DNA from: Chanodichthys erythropterus
Taxonomy: Eukaryota > Chordata > Actinopteri > Cypriniformes > Xenocyprididae
Reading direction: 5' to 3'
Assembly (NCBI RefSeq): GCF_024489055.1
Contig: NC_090222.1
Span: forward strand, 10,390,001-10,454,000
Length of the DNA: 64,000 nucleotides
The notes beneath the pieces are model-generated. The model searched no databases. It was not told the origin of the DNA and worked only from the letters and a program-made list of their open reading frames with translations. Below are positions 38,401 through 50,400 of this stretch, piece after piece. The stretch's first letter is position 1. Every line of letters begins with the position of its first letter. A program made the translations under genes and the position numbers.

Positions 38401-41400
38401 ACAAAGACAGGCTTGTATTTGTTCCACGTCCAGGACAGTCAGATCTGATCTGCTCAGATAGTATGACCATAGGTTGTGGACTGAGGGAAGCTGTTAAACT
38501 CACAGAAATAACAGTAGACTGTGAGACAACACTTTCACAGACAAGTCAGAGTCTTTCCAAAATCCAAATATTACACAGAGCTGCAGACATATTGAGGAAA
38601 AGCATGGAGCAGTTAGAGCACGACAGTCAGGTGGTGTCTACATCCCAACTGGCCTCACTGGAGTCATTGAACATGGAATTGTTGATGCAGCCATCGACAA
38701 CTTTGACCAAAATGAAGACACCCTGGATGGGAAGCGTACAACTCATGCTATGGCGTCTGGCAAAATCAAAAAGAACAAAGAGCTTCCGGAAGCCAGAGAA
38801 AAGAAACCAGTGTGTAACCTTCAAGGATATGAAAACATCAGTTGGAGTCAGCATATCTATAAAGGTTCACATGGACTCAGATGTGCTTTTTCGAAGATTA
38901 CTGGCTGTCTCCAAGCAAAGAGAGGTGTCCATGGAGACTGTGATGTCTCACGAACTTGTAGCTGTCCCACCCTTTTTGTTTTATGATGATGGAAGCATGA
39001 GGAAAACAACAAAAGCTGACCTGGCCAAGACACTTGAGGCTGTTGTTGAAGAGACGCAGCAGCTGCCAAATGTTAAAGAACCATCAGGATATATCATTGA
39101 TGGCATGGCTCTTCTACAGAGTCTCAATGATTCAGCCTTTCAAACGTTCAATGACCTGGGTGAGTGTGTCTGGAAAAAGATCACAACTTTAATGGGAAAG
39201 GAAGGTAACAGCTGTGTCGTTCTAGTGTTTGATAGATATGACCACCAACACTCAGTCAAAGATCTTGAAAGACAAAGAAGAGGCACCATTCACACCAGCA
39301 GCACAAACACATATCATCACAGGGAAAACAAGTGTTCCAAACTACAGAAAATACCTCAGGATCAGCAGAAACAAGGCTGCTCTATGTAACTTTGTCAGCA
39401 CCTACATCGCCAGTACTGGGCCAACGAGAATTTCTTTAGGGAACACGATCATCTTGGCAGGTGGCTTTGAAAATGGTCAGGAGGTTAAGAGGGTTAGCAA
39501 GTCAGGCTTTGACTCCTTGAAAGATCTTTACAGTGACCAGGAGGAGGCTGACACAAGGCTGGTGTTACATGCAATAAACCTTACAGTCACATTCTCGTCT
39601 AATTGTCAAATGTGATGATACAGATGTACTAGTTTTGCTTCTGTACTATTCAAGCAATAGGATGTTTGGATCCTTAGCAGTGTTTATGTACTCTGGACAT
39701 GGCCTTAAGGAAAGATTCGTCCCTATCTGTTCGATCACTCAGAAGCTTGAATTAGTGCTTTGTGAGTGTTTACCTGCATGCCATGCCCTCACGGGTTGTG
39801 ACACCACAGTTTGTACAGAATTGGGAAGGCCACTGCCCTCACAAGACTGAAGACCCATCTTTGTGAGTTACAGGAAATTACCAAATTTGGTCTCTCTGGT
39901 AGCCTGGAAGAGGCTTTGCCTGTGGCAAGAAGGTATGCCCTCCTCCTGTATGGCCAAAAGAAAAAGGTGGATGGGCATCCTTGCACCAACCTGGATGAGC
40001 TTAGCTTACGCTAGCATCTACCACAGATTTGTCAGCAGCAAATCTACCCCAACAGAAGATGCCTTCCAGCAACATGTCCTGAGAGCCTTGTACCAAACAG
40101 CAGTGTGGCATCACAGCCACCTGGCCAAACCTCTGGAACCCAGTTGGCAGAGGATGAAGGCTCAGAGAAGATGAGTGCATTGAACCTGTGATGTTCCAGA
40201 AGGCACTAGCACCTAAAGAAGTCAGAGACATCACCCACCTCTACTGTAAAGATGGAAACTGCAACAATGCCACAAAATGCCAGTGTCTTTCAGTGGGCTT
40301 GACCTGCACAGAGTTTTGCTCTTGCCCTTTCCCAGACTGTCCAAATATGACCCACTTTGTCACTGATGACAATGTGGATGAGTGACAGTGGTGTGTTGCA
40401 GTTGTAAAATCATGGGGGCTGACCTCAGAATGGCTACCAAAATCAGTTCATGTTCCAAATGGTTGCTGCTAGGAAAAAAAAAAAAAAAAAAGCCTCAGAA
40501 GACAGGGCTCATTCCACCACAGAGTGTTTGTTTAGTTAGATTGCCATTTGTTTGATTTAAGACAGTAATTTAATTTGTATTGTGTGAAGTTAAGTTATAG
40601 TTTTATTAAAAGGCTCATTAAGGTCAAACTGCAATCCTGACTTCTGGTCTCCTGTTTGTGCTATGGTAAGGTGTTATCTTTCGATTTCAATCTTTGTTTC
40701 CATATAGTACAAGGTGCCATATGAAATATTTCATAATTAGATGTATCATTTGAATTTCTCAACATTCTTCTCACCACTGATAATGGGCTTTGGACTAAAT
40801 TATGTCAGTGTTCCATTTTCATTCATTTTGGACATCTCATACATTGAGTGACAGAACACCCTGATTTGTCATGCTATATTTACATATTTGGTATTGTTGG
40901 ATTCAGCACAACCCCACCTTTCCAACAAGTAATGAAATATGTTTCTATGATAATCCCTGGCAAAGCAACCACAAAGTCAATGAAAACAGTTTGCATAGAT
41001 ATTCAATTTGTGCATGTCCGCTTATTTTATGTATGTGTTTATATGTCCCTATTTATTCCATACATCAAGTTATTCACATCCAGTCTTTTCTAGTAGTTAA
41101 ATCAACTTCCTGACTACAAACATGTCAAGTTTCAAAGCTCTCAGAGCTTGTGTGATTGATCTGCACTAGTTTATATGCCTTAACTCCCATATGGACAGGC
41201 TATATTTTAGTCCTTTTTTGGTTTTGGGGTGTATAACAATATCTGTTAATTTAACAATCTTAGCAGTAAAATATTTTTAGCCAAGAATCCATTTCATATA
41301 TGGGACACCTTAGAGATGAGGAAAAACATTGTTGGCTTTAGTTCTACCTCCGGTAGGGGTATCTCAAAAACTAAAGCACTTTTTGACCATTTGTCACTAG

Positions 41401-44400
41401 CCTATTACCTCCAACTCTTGTTGCAGAACACACAATCCACAGTCTCCCCAACCATAGCCTCCTCCATATTTTTCTTTTCTTTTTCTTATATTCGCTGCAA
41501 ATCAGTGCACAGGCAACTCGTATTGCAAGCTTCTTGCGGGCTACCGTTTTTAATAATAATAATAATAACGGTCCTGCACCAGTGTTAATTTCGTTGACGA
41601 ATAATTTTCGTCAACGACATTTTTTCACGGACGAAAACGAGACAATGACTAAATAAAATGCGTTTTGAATTACTAAAACAATGACTAAAATCTACTCTAA
41701 TTTTCGTCAACGAATAAAAACGATTTGGGAAGATATCCAGTCAGAACTGCTGTCCTGTGTGGAAGATGCGCACATTTGAATTATGTGCTGATCTAACCGC
41801 GGGAAACGCGACGCTGTTGCGTGCTCTACAGGTTCGTGCAGCAGCACATCTGACTGATGCGCAATTAATGAATAGCGCACATTTATGCCATGCGATTCCT
41901 TATGAGCTGATGTTGATGAATTATGACTGTTTACTACACTATGTTTATATGGTAGCATGTTTTTTACCCAAAAATGCATATTTATCTCCCTCATGAGCAG
42001 CTTGCTACAGTGCATACTGCAGACATTTCAGAATAAGAGTCACGGTGTATTTCGGGATGGTTTATACTTATTATTTTTTTCCTGGTCATTATTGTTATTT
42101 TTATTAAAAAATAAACTGTATTTAATTTAATTTCTGTTTAATTCATAGTAAACCACTGTATCTTCTGTCACAGGAAGGAAAGACTAAGAACATTATTTGA
42201 CACATTATTCAATATATTTTACAAGTATAAGGGTTATTATTAACTAAACCTAAAACCAAAGAAATCTTCATAACTTGAAATAAACATTAACTGAAATAAA
42301 AGATAAATATATAAAAATGTAAATTTAATAGTTTCTAAGCTTTAGCATAACATGAGGTATTAAAATAAACAAAAAATAAAAAGTTATAGACATTTAAAAG
42401 CAAAAACTAAAAGACATAAACACAAAAAATTACTAAAACTTTTAACTAAAATTACAATGAAAGCAGGAAAAACTAAAAATCAAATCTAATAAATTTTTTT
42501 AAATGAAATCTATATAGTAGCCTACCTCAATGATAAGTGTGTCAATCCCTGAAAAGTACTGAATTTTGCTCTTTCACGTGTTTTTGCACTTGAACGGTCA
42601 AAACGGGAATATCAGATGTGCCTATATCAGTGTATTGGATCTGTGGAAGCATTTTTATTGGAAATGCTTAATGCTTACAATTTAACTAAATTAGATTTTA
42701 TTCGACTAATTGTACTGTAGGTTTAGTCGACTAAAACTAGACTAAAACTAAAACAATTTCCGAAGACTAAAATATGACTAAAACTAAATGGCATTTTAGT
42801 CAAAAGACTATGACTAAAACTAAATCAAAATTTGCTGTCAAAATTAACACTGTCCTGCACGCGTGATATCGTGTTGTTTCCTTGTCACATCTCACATGTG
42901 TTTGGTTGTGAAACGTAGTTTGCATGCCAGATAGAGTTGTTGGTGATTCTTCCTATTGTAAAGTCATGCAGTGTGAAACCTTCTGTCGCCGATCCATCGT
43001 GCAGTTTGAACACAGCAGCGACTGAATGCTGGCCAAGATAGTCATGCAGTGTGAAAAGAACAGTGACCCGACTGCTTTGAAAATCGTGCAGTCTGAACTC
43101 TGCTTAAGATGACTGGCATCATATTGTATATGCAATATTTAACATGGAGAGGATTACTTTTCAGAAAAGGCTTCAAAAAGTCTATTTTGACAACATGTGG
43201 AAGAAATGGAGAGTTTATATTCTGCATAGAAGACCAGATTTGGTGTGATTCAGTGCTTTTCCTGTAACTGTATCAGTGTAACCCTGTAATATGTACACCC
43301 TATGTTTATTTGTTCATTTTGTTTGTTATATTCACATGTAAAATCCTTGAAAAAAACTGAATAAAAAAAAAAGGCTTAGTTTTGCAGCCAAATGTTAGAG
43401 TTGGAACCAATACCTGTTTTATTTTTTTTATTTTTTCAGAAATAAAAGCCAAATGCTTGATCATTTTACAGCCACATCATTTTCGCTATGCATTATTTGT
43501 TTTGGTTGTTTAAAAGGAAAAAAATCAATCGATTAAGTGCTAGATTAATCGATTACAAAAAGAATCGATAGCTGCAGCCCTAGAAAACAGACGCTTCATG
43601 TGAAGTATTCTATGAAGACGATTCTTGTGTGAAGTACAATAAACGTTATAAAAAAAAATTAAAGTGGCAATTTTAACATGCTATAAAAAATTATCTGTGG
43701 GGTATTTTGAGTTAAAACTTAACATACACACTCTGGGGACATCAGAGACTTATTTTACATCCTGTAAAATGTGGAAAAATACGTCCACTTTAAGAAAGCA
43801 TCTGATCACCACGGACCAATGGTAGCTTGAAGGTGTTTACCAGACAACTTTTTGGAAAGTTTGCTTTGGCAAGCTACTTCCTAAAACGAACTCCAAACAA
43901 ACTTTCTTTTAGCCTAATATTGTTCGAAACTAATGTCACTGTACACTGTTTGTTCTGTGCTTTTGCTTGAAGTATATCTGGGCCTTTAATGGCTCGTTTT
44001 CCCCACCCGCAGTACCTTTACTTGATAGGCGTGGTGTATGCCGGAAAGTAGCGATTGACGTCATTTTTGCGCAAAGAAACATGCGACATTGTAAACGACA
44101 GTGGAGGACATACAGCAGATCTTGTTCTTGCTTCTCTGCATGTGGTTGTTTGTTTGCTGCGCGCCAACGTTGTTGCAACGTTATTGTTTCAACTATATTT
44201 AAAAAATGGCGCCTCTTGTGTTGTCATTTCCCTTGTAGCACGCACAATCAACGTTCCTCAGTGAGTCACCCTTTAAGTACCAAACTACTGTGCTAGGTAC
44301 CCCAACGCAAGGGTCCCAAAAAAGTCTTATTAAAGCTAACTAACTGGACTGGAAATACGCTATTTCTCTAAATATACTAATTTCTCTTGTCTTTTTGCTT

Positions 44401-47400
44401 CTTTATACAACAGGCTGAATTGAAATTGTATCAGCAGAGATGTGAAGATTTCGACAGACTGAGAGCTGAAAGTGCTCAGACACTTTCCCTGTAAGACCAC
44501 TGTCTGCTGTAGTATCACTGTTAATTAGTTGCTCTTGTGGTGATGTTTTCTTCTCACAGTATTTATCCTTCTCTATTCCCAGGAAAGAAAAAGCTGAAGA
44601 ATCCTTAAGACAAGCAGAGGGTACATGCATCACAAATTATTTTAGGATAAGATTAGAACAGGGCCTAGATGTCAAGAATGCTGATCATATTAATAAAAAA
44701 CCAGATGATCAAAACTGAAACCAGCCTTTACTGTGATGAAAAAATAATGATTTGTACACTCATTTACACAATTCCTGGAACATATTTATGTTGCCCATAA
44801 ACTTGTAATTGTACCATTTTCACAGACACTGTGCAAAGGCAAAACCTAGAGAATGAGAAGCTCAAAACAGAAAAGAAGTCACTGAAGGAGGATCTACAGA
44901 AAACTCAGGTTAGGTTCTTTGAAGTTACCTCTGTGATTAAAGCATTGGTCAGTTCAAACAAAAGCTGTGCATTGTTTTTCTGATTTTTAATAATGGTATT
45001 AAAGTGGAATACTGCTTCTTAATGCAAGTTAATGTATCAGTACCACCTTAGATTGGCTCTAAAATAGCAGTTAATGGTAACACTTTACAATACGTTTAAT
45101 TTGTTAACATTAGTTAATGTATTAAATAACATGAACTAACCATGAGCAATACATTTGTTTCTGTATTTGTTAATCTTTAACGTTAGTTAATAAAAATACA
45201 GCTGTTCATAGTTTGTTCGTTACTTCACAGTGCATTAACAAATGTTAACAAATACAGGTCTTGATTTAAATAATGTATTAGTAAATGTTGAAATTAACAT
45301 AAAAAAAGATAAATAAATGCTTTCGAAGTGCAGTTCATTATTAATTCATGTTAACTAATGAACCTTATTGGAAAGTGTTACTGAGTTAATATACCGTTTA
45401 TTTTTTTTATTTTTATTTATTTATTTTTTTTCTGATCCATTTTTGGGTTTCTTTATTTCAAGGATTCCCTCAAAAAATATGTTCAAACTGCTGAGGAACA
45501 TGAGAATCTCAAGTTTGAGAATGCCAAGACACTGATTATGTAAGTCCATTCAGACTGTTATAGACATATTTGTAATTGTTCACAAATCACAATGACAAAT
45601 GCTTGAGTCCATTTGTTATTGATGTATACTTTAAAAGGATAGTTCACCCAAAAATAAATGAATCCCATGATTTACTCACCCTCAAGCCATCCTAGGTGTA
45701 TATGACTATCTTCTTTCAGACAAACACAATCAAGAGTTATTTAGGGGGTTAATAAAGGCCTTCTGAAGCAAAGCGATGGGTTTTTGTAAGAAATATTCCA
45801 TATTTAAAACTTTATATACTAATAATTGGTTTCTGGCAATGGCCATACGAGAGTCTAGTTCCGGCAGAACCCCCGAGACCCAATGCATGACATATTGACG
45901 AACGTGGAATCACAGAAAGATGGAGAAAAACACCAGTCGTGAATTAAGTCTAAAACAAGAATTTAATTTTTAAAGAGAAATGTTAAAGGATTTCAGTATA
46001 AGAGAAGAGGAGCTTCAGTTTGTTGCCCAGCCCTTTTTTTTTTCTTTTTTTTTTGAACCGTGAGAGGAGTCTACTCTCAGCCAGTTATTATAGTTTGTAA
46101 AGTTTTAAATATGGATATTTTTCCTACAAAAGCCCATCACGTTGCTTCAATAAGCCTTAATTAACCCCCTGGAGCTTTGATTATGGATGGATGTACTTTT
46201 TGGGCTTCAAAATCTTGAGCCCCATTTACTCCCATTATAAAGCTTAGAAGAGCCAGGATATTTTTTTAATATTGTGATTGTGTTTGTCTGAAAGAAGATG
46301 GTCATATACAGCTAGGATGGCTTGAGGGTGAAGTAAATCATGGGATAATTTTCATTTTTGGGTATACTAACCCTTTAAAGGGTTAGTTCACTCAAAAATG
46401 AAAATTCTGTCATTTATTACTTACCCTCATTCTGTTCCACACCCGTAAGACCTTTGTTAATCTTTAGAACACAAATTAAGATATTTTAGTTGAAATCCTA
46501 TAGCCCCGTGAGGCCTCCATAGGGAGCAATGGACACTTCCTCTCTCAAGATCCATAAAGGTACTAAAAACATATTTAAATTGGTTCATGTGAGTACAGTG
46601 GTTTAATATTAATATTATAAAGCGACGAGAATATTTTTGGAGTGCCAAAAAAAACTAAATAACAACCTACTTAGTGATGGCCGATTTCAAAACACTGCTT
46701 CATGAAGCATCGGAGCACAGATGAATCAGTGTGTCGAATCTGCTGTTCAGAGCGCTAAAGTCACATGATTTCGGCCGTTGGCAGTTTGACACGCAATCTG
46801 AATCACGGAGCTATCGGATTTCATCTAAAATATCTTAATTTGTGTTCTGAAGATTAACGAAGGTCTTATGGGTGTGGAACGGCATGAGGGTAAGTAATAA
46901 ATTACAGAATTTTCATTTTTGGGTGAACTAACCCTTTAAGTTTTTGTTAGTGTTGAATTGAACATGGTAGAATTGATCTTCAGAGAGAAAAAAAGATTGA
47001 ATGCATGTTTTTTTTCTTCTACTTCTAGGAAAGGAAACCTTGAGAATGAAGTTTTGGTGCTGAAAGGTTTGTGTTAGTGATCTGATACATTAATCATATT
47101 AAGCTGCATGAATGAAATTTTAATTCTGCTTTATTTTTAATTAATTTGTTTAACTTATCTGAATATGGACTATCACAGCATATTAACACAATATTGGATT
47201 ATTTTCTAATCTTCTTACCTATGTTCCAGTAAATGGTTTTGTGCACGGTATAGATTGGAGATAAAACCTGAACTGTTTATTTGTACACAGAGATAAAATT
47301 TCAACAAGAGAATGAAATTGATGTTGTAAACAATGAGAAGAGAAGACTTGAAGAAATGCTGTACACAACACAGGTTCAAATTTTGCTAAAATTATTTTTT

Positions 47401-50400
47401 ATCCTCTAGTGAAATATAAAGTAAAAGGCAAGCCATAATCATTCATTCTGTTTATTTTTGTTATTTGTTTCTTTACTGTTTTCAGCAAAGGCTGAACCAA
47501 CTTGAGAAGGAGTTCAACAAAGGTATGAGTTGTGCATATGTATATCTAGTACGTACACTTAGTATATTATTTGTTTTCAGTCATTAAAATAAAATTATTT
47601 TTATCTTAGAAAAAAAGAGTGTGTCTTCTCAAACAGATGCGGAGAAACTAATTGATAAAGGTATGGGTTGTTTAAAACTGTTAGACTCTCCATTGTTCAA
47701 TTAAATGCTTGGATATTTAAAAGAAAACATCTGGAATGCATGGCAATTGATAATGTTTCCTTTTCAGGCAAAGTCAGAATGCTGCTGGAAGAGCTCTGGC
47801 ATTGTGTGGAAACTTCATCCAAAATGCAAGAAAATTTGTTCAACGATGGTAATCATTTTTGTTGATTGAGCAAAATTTTACATTGCTGAAATGTATCCAT
47901 TATCAAGTCACCAAACTTAATTCTGATGAAGAGGCAATGCATATTTCTTTTACAGGAGAAGAGGCAACACCCTTGAAAAGCGAACTTACAAGAATACCTT
48001 CTCAGCCACTGTTTAACAGTCCTTTAGGAAGACAGATTTCCCATCCATCTCCAGGGAATCCCAGTCCAGAAACTCGGTTGCAATCTTCAAAACACTCCTC
48101 ACCTAAATCACCTCCAGCTATCAGTAGGCCTAAATCATCACCTCAAAATTTGAAAAAGCAGAATAAAGAACAACAGTTCAGTACACCAAGTAGAAAGAGG
48201 AAAGTAAGTTCAGATGGGCTTGAAGATGTGAACACTTGGACTGATGATGCTAATAGATCTTTGCTAAACGAAATGACGGATCGAGACTTCTTACATGAAG
48301 ATTACTGTATGGATTTGCATGACATTAAAGAGTGGTTCAAGCCTTTGCCCACAGCTTTATCACCTGTGCATAGCCCCTCAATAGAGCTGGTAAGTGAACA
48401 TTTACATTTCAATTACATTGTAATGCTCAAGTGATTAAATTGCAGTGCCATTACTGTGGTTTTTCAGATATGTGGAGTCTTGGTCTTTGACTTGGCAAAT
48501 ATTAAAATACATCTGAGTTGAATTTGACTTTACTTCAATTAACTATTTGTGACTATGCTTGGGCTTGAGATGATAACTTCTAACAAATAATGCCTTCTGA
48601 GACTTTCTATTGAGATCAGTTTAGATAAGTTGAGAAAGCATCAAATGTGCATTGTCGAGAAAAAAATATATGTGAAGTTTCATACCAACACCTACACCAG
48701 ATTTATTTTCAGCCCACAGAAATTGTGCTGTAGAAATTCACAATACAAGTCATTTGTAATTAACTGAAATACTGACAAAAAATGTGTCATCTCAAATGTA
48801 TTGGTATCCATGGAGATTCAACAATCAACAGTTGTTGTTGCCTAAGGCAGTTAAAGTGCCCCTATTATGGATTTTTGAAAATTACCTTTAATGTAGAGTG
48901 TAACAGCTCTGAGTGAATGAAAACATCTTGCAAAGTTTTAAATTGTATTGCCCGCCCACTTATTGTGCACGCAGACGCCAGGGAAAATATTTTTTTCAAC
49001 AATACCACAGTAGTACAATCTTTTGTTGTGTTCTGTTTTTTTTTTTTTACTGACCACTGCTTCTCAAACCCTTGGAGAGGTTAGCACAGGATTCACAAAA
49101 CGATTGGTCTTAAAATATAGGTCAGTGCCAAGTTTATTTGGACCAGCTTGCTCCTCTGAATCTCAACCTGTAAGTATGATTAATAATTGATGTTTGTTTT
49201 CTAGCAATCATTCAAAATTCGTAGTTTTGTATGTTATGTTGTGTAACGTACACCTCAGTCTGTCTCCTGTTAAGCGGCTAACTCGTGTTTCTGTAGTTCT
49301 GCTATTCAGATGTGGGTCCAATATTGTCTAAAAATGAGTCGATTAATGCAGCTTGTCTGTCTTATTATTTGGGGTAATGATCAAGGATGGAGCACGACTT
49401 TCGTTTACAAAGTCTAATGCATTATCAGTGCATTATTCACATTTGTGCTTGGCTAACGTGGGAGGTTACAACATACAAAGCAAACTGCTTTTTCCCTCTG
49501 TTTTTATTATTATAGTAGAGTGGAGCGTTCTCTGTATTGTAATAGGATGTTAAGATGCTAGTCCACACTCTTAACTAGTTCAAGTATTATCACTGTAAAC
49601 TGTAAACACCCATTGTAATGTCAAACAATGATATAGCCATTTTTCTTTGTTAATAGTTATGAGGAAAAAGTCTGTACACATCTGGCCTAAATGTTTATCT
49701 TATGTTGGAGGTTTTCAGCCTCGCTTGGCATTCTGACATAGCTCCTACTGGAGCACCTACATAAAGTATAACAGTGACGCTGCTATCATGTCTTATAAAT
49801 AACTAAGGTGACACTTACCATATAGAAACGTCCTACTCCAGTCATGATTGTGAATCAGTTTCTTGTTGATCGACTACTTCAGCCGTTTCATCGTCAGACT
49901 TTGGCTCTAATTGATATGGTAAAATCAATGCTATCTTTTCTGTCCATACATTGTATACAATGTCTTGCGAACTGATAGCTGTCATTCAGTTATGGCAATG
50001 GGCATGTGGTGTGTGCAGTAGACCAATCACAAAGGATTGGGCCATCTGTCCAATCAGAGCAGTGTGGGCTCACGGAAAGGAGGGGTTTAGAGAGACTGAT
50101 TCATTGAACTGCTTCAAACAAATCGTTTACCAATCTTTGGTGAACTATGGTGAAAAAAATTTATATTATGAGAAAAAAAAGTGGTTTTGACCTTGCATGC
50201 TTGTAAACCTTTTGTAGGAGACTCCCAAAACAATATTAGGAACCTCAAAAAAAGCATAATTGGGGCACTTTAAAAACTTTTAATACTAGCTCGTAAAATG
50301 TAATTGTAATAATGTTCCTGTATGGCCTGTAGTAGTTAAGAGGTGTAGTATAACACTTTTAATTTGTTCTTTCAGGTCAGTGTGAATGACAACCAACCAG

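Larger units (their letters stand above)
35951..43106. mobile_element. short TIR element inserted in L1 ORF2, fourth layer of the nest
   Basis: Left terminus contains GAGTTCAGACTGCATGATTT (35955–35974); the right has its inverse AAATCGTGCAGTCTGAACTC (43081–43100). TTA precedes the left end (35948–35950) and follows the right end (43104–43106), which would suit a PIF/Harbinger-type TWA duplication, but one base of register is unclear. The arms share words such as TCGCCGA and CAGTGTGAA and carry no gene. Two later insertions sit inside (36299–41404 and 41580–42852). Confidence 0.7.
29609..43372 (+). mobile_element. L1-clade LINE, third layer of the nest
   Basis: An ORF1 (29751–30681), an ORF2 (32407–35950 plus 43108–43248), a short 3' UTR and an A-rich tail (ends 43372) form an L1 element about 5 kb long once insertions are removed. 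The 11-mer GGCTTAGTTTT occurs at 29598–29608 and again at 43373–43383, directly after the A tail, giving a clear target-site duplication. It is interrupted between the ORFs (about 30690–32335) and near the ORF2 end (35951–43106). Confidence 0.92.
29160..43582. mobile_element. hAT-like element, second layer of the nest
   Basis: Left end TAGGGCTGAAACGATTCGAG, right end inverse of AATCGATAGCTGCAGCCCTA. Both arms contain ATTAACTCGATTACAAAAA or ATTAATCGATTACAAAAAG type sequence. Identical 8-mers GAAAACAG flank it at 29152–29159 and 43583–43590, across 14.4 kb. The short remaining arms (about 0.44 and 0.20 kb) show it was a small non-autonomous copy before the L1 landed in it. Confidence 0.9.
28303..43790 (+). 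mobile_element. Kolobok-like element, outermost layer of a nested insertion
   Basis: TTAA at 28299–28302 is followed by AGGGGACCTATTATGCAAAA; the right end is the imperfect inverse (ATACGTCCACT) followed by TTAA at 43791–43794. The right arm sequence (GGGGTATTTTGAGTTAAAAC, ACACACTCTGGGGACATCAG) is typical of a common fish family of this type. The left arm carries a THAP-like zinc-finger frame, as Kolobok transposases do. All other elements between 29160 and 43582 lie inside it. Its own length without insertions is about 1.07 kb, so it is an internally deleted copy. Confidence 0.7.

Noticed and set aside
37588..40385. Considered as a host gene nested in the ice1 intron
   Set aside because: It has many frame breaks and is bounded by long terminal inverted repeats and TTA on both sides, so it is a transposon gene.
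41707..42015. 102-codon − strand frame and its + strand partner
   Set aside because: Both lie inside the innermost hAT element (41580–42852) and show no transposase motif.
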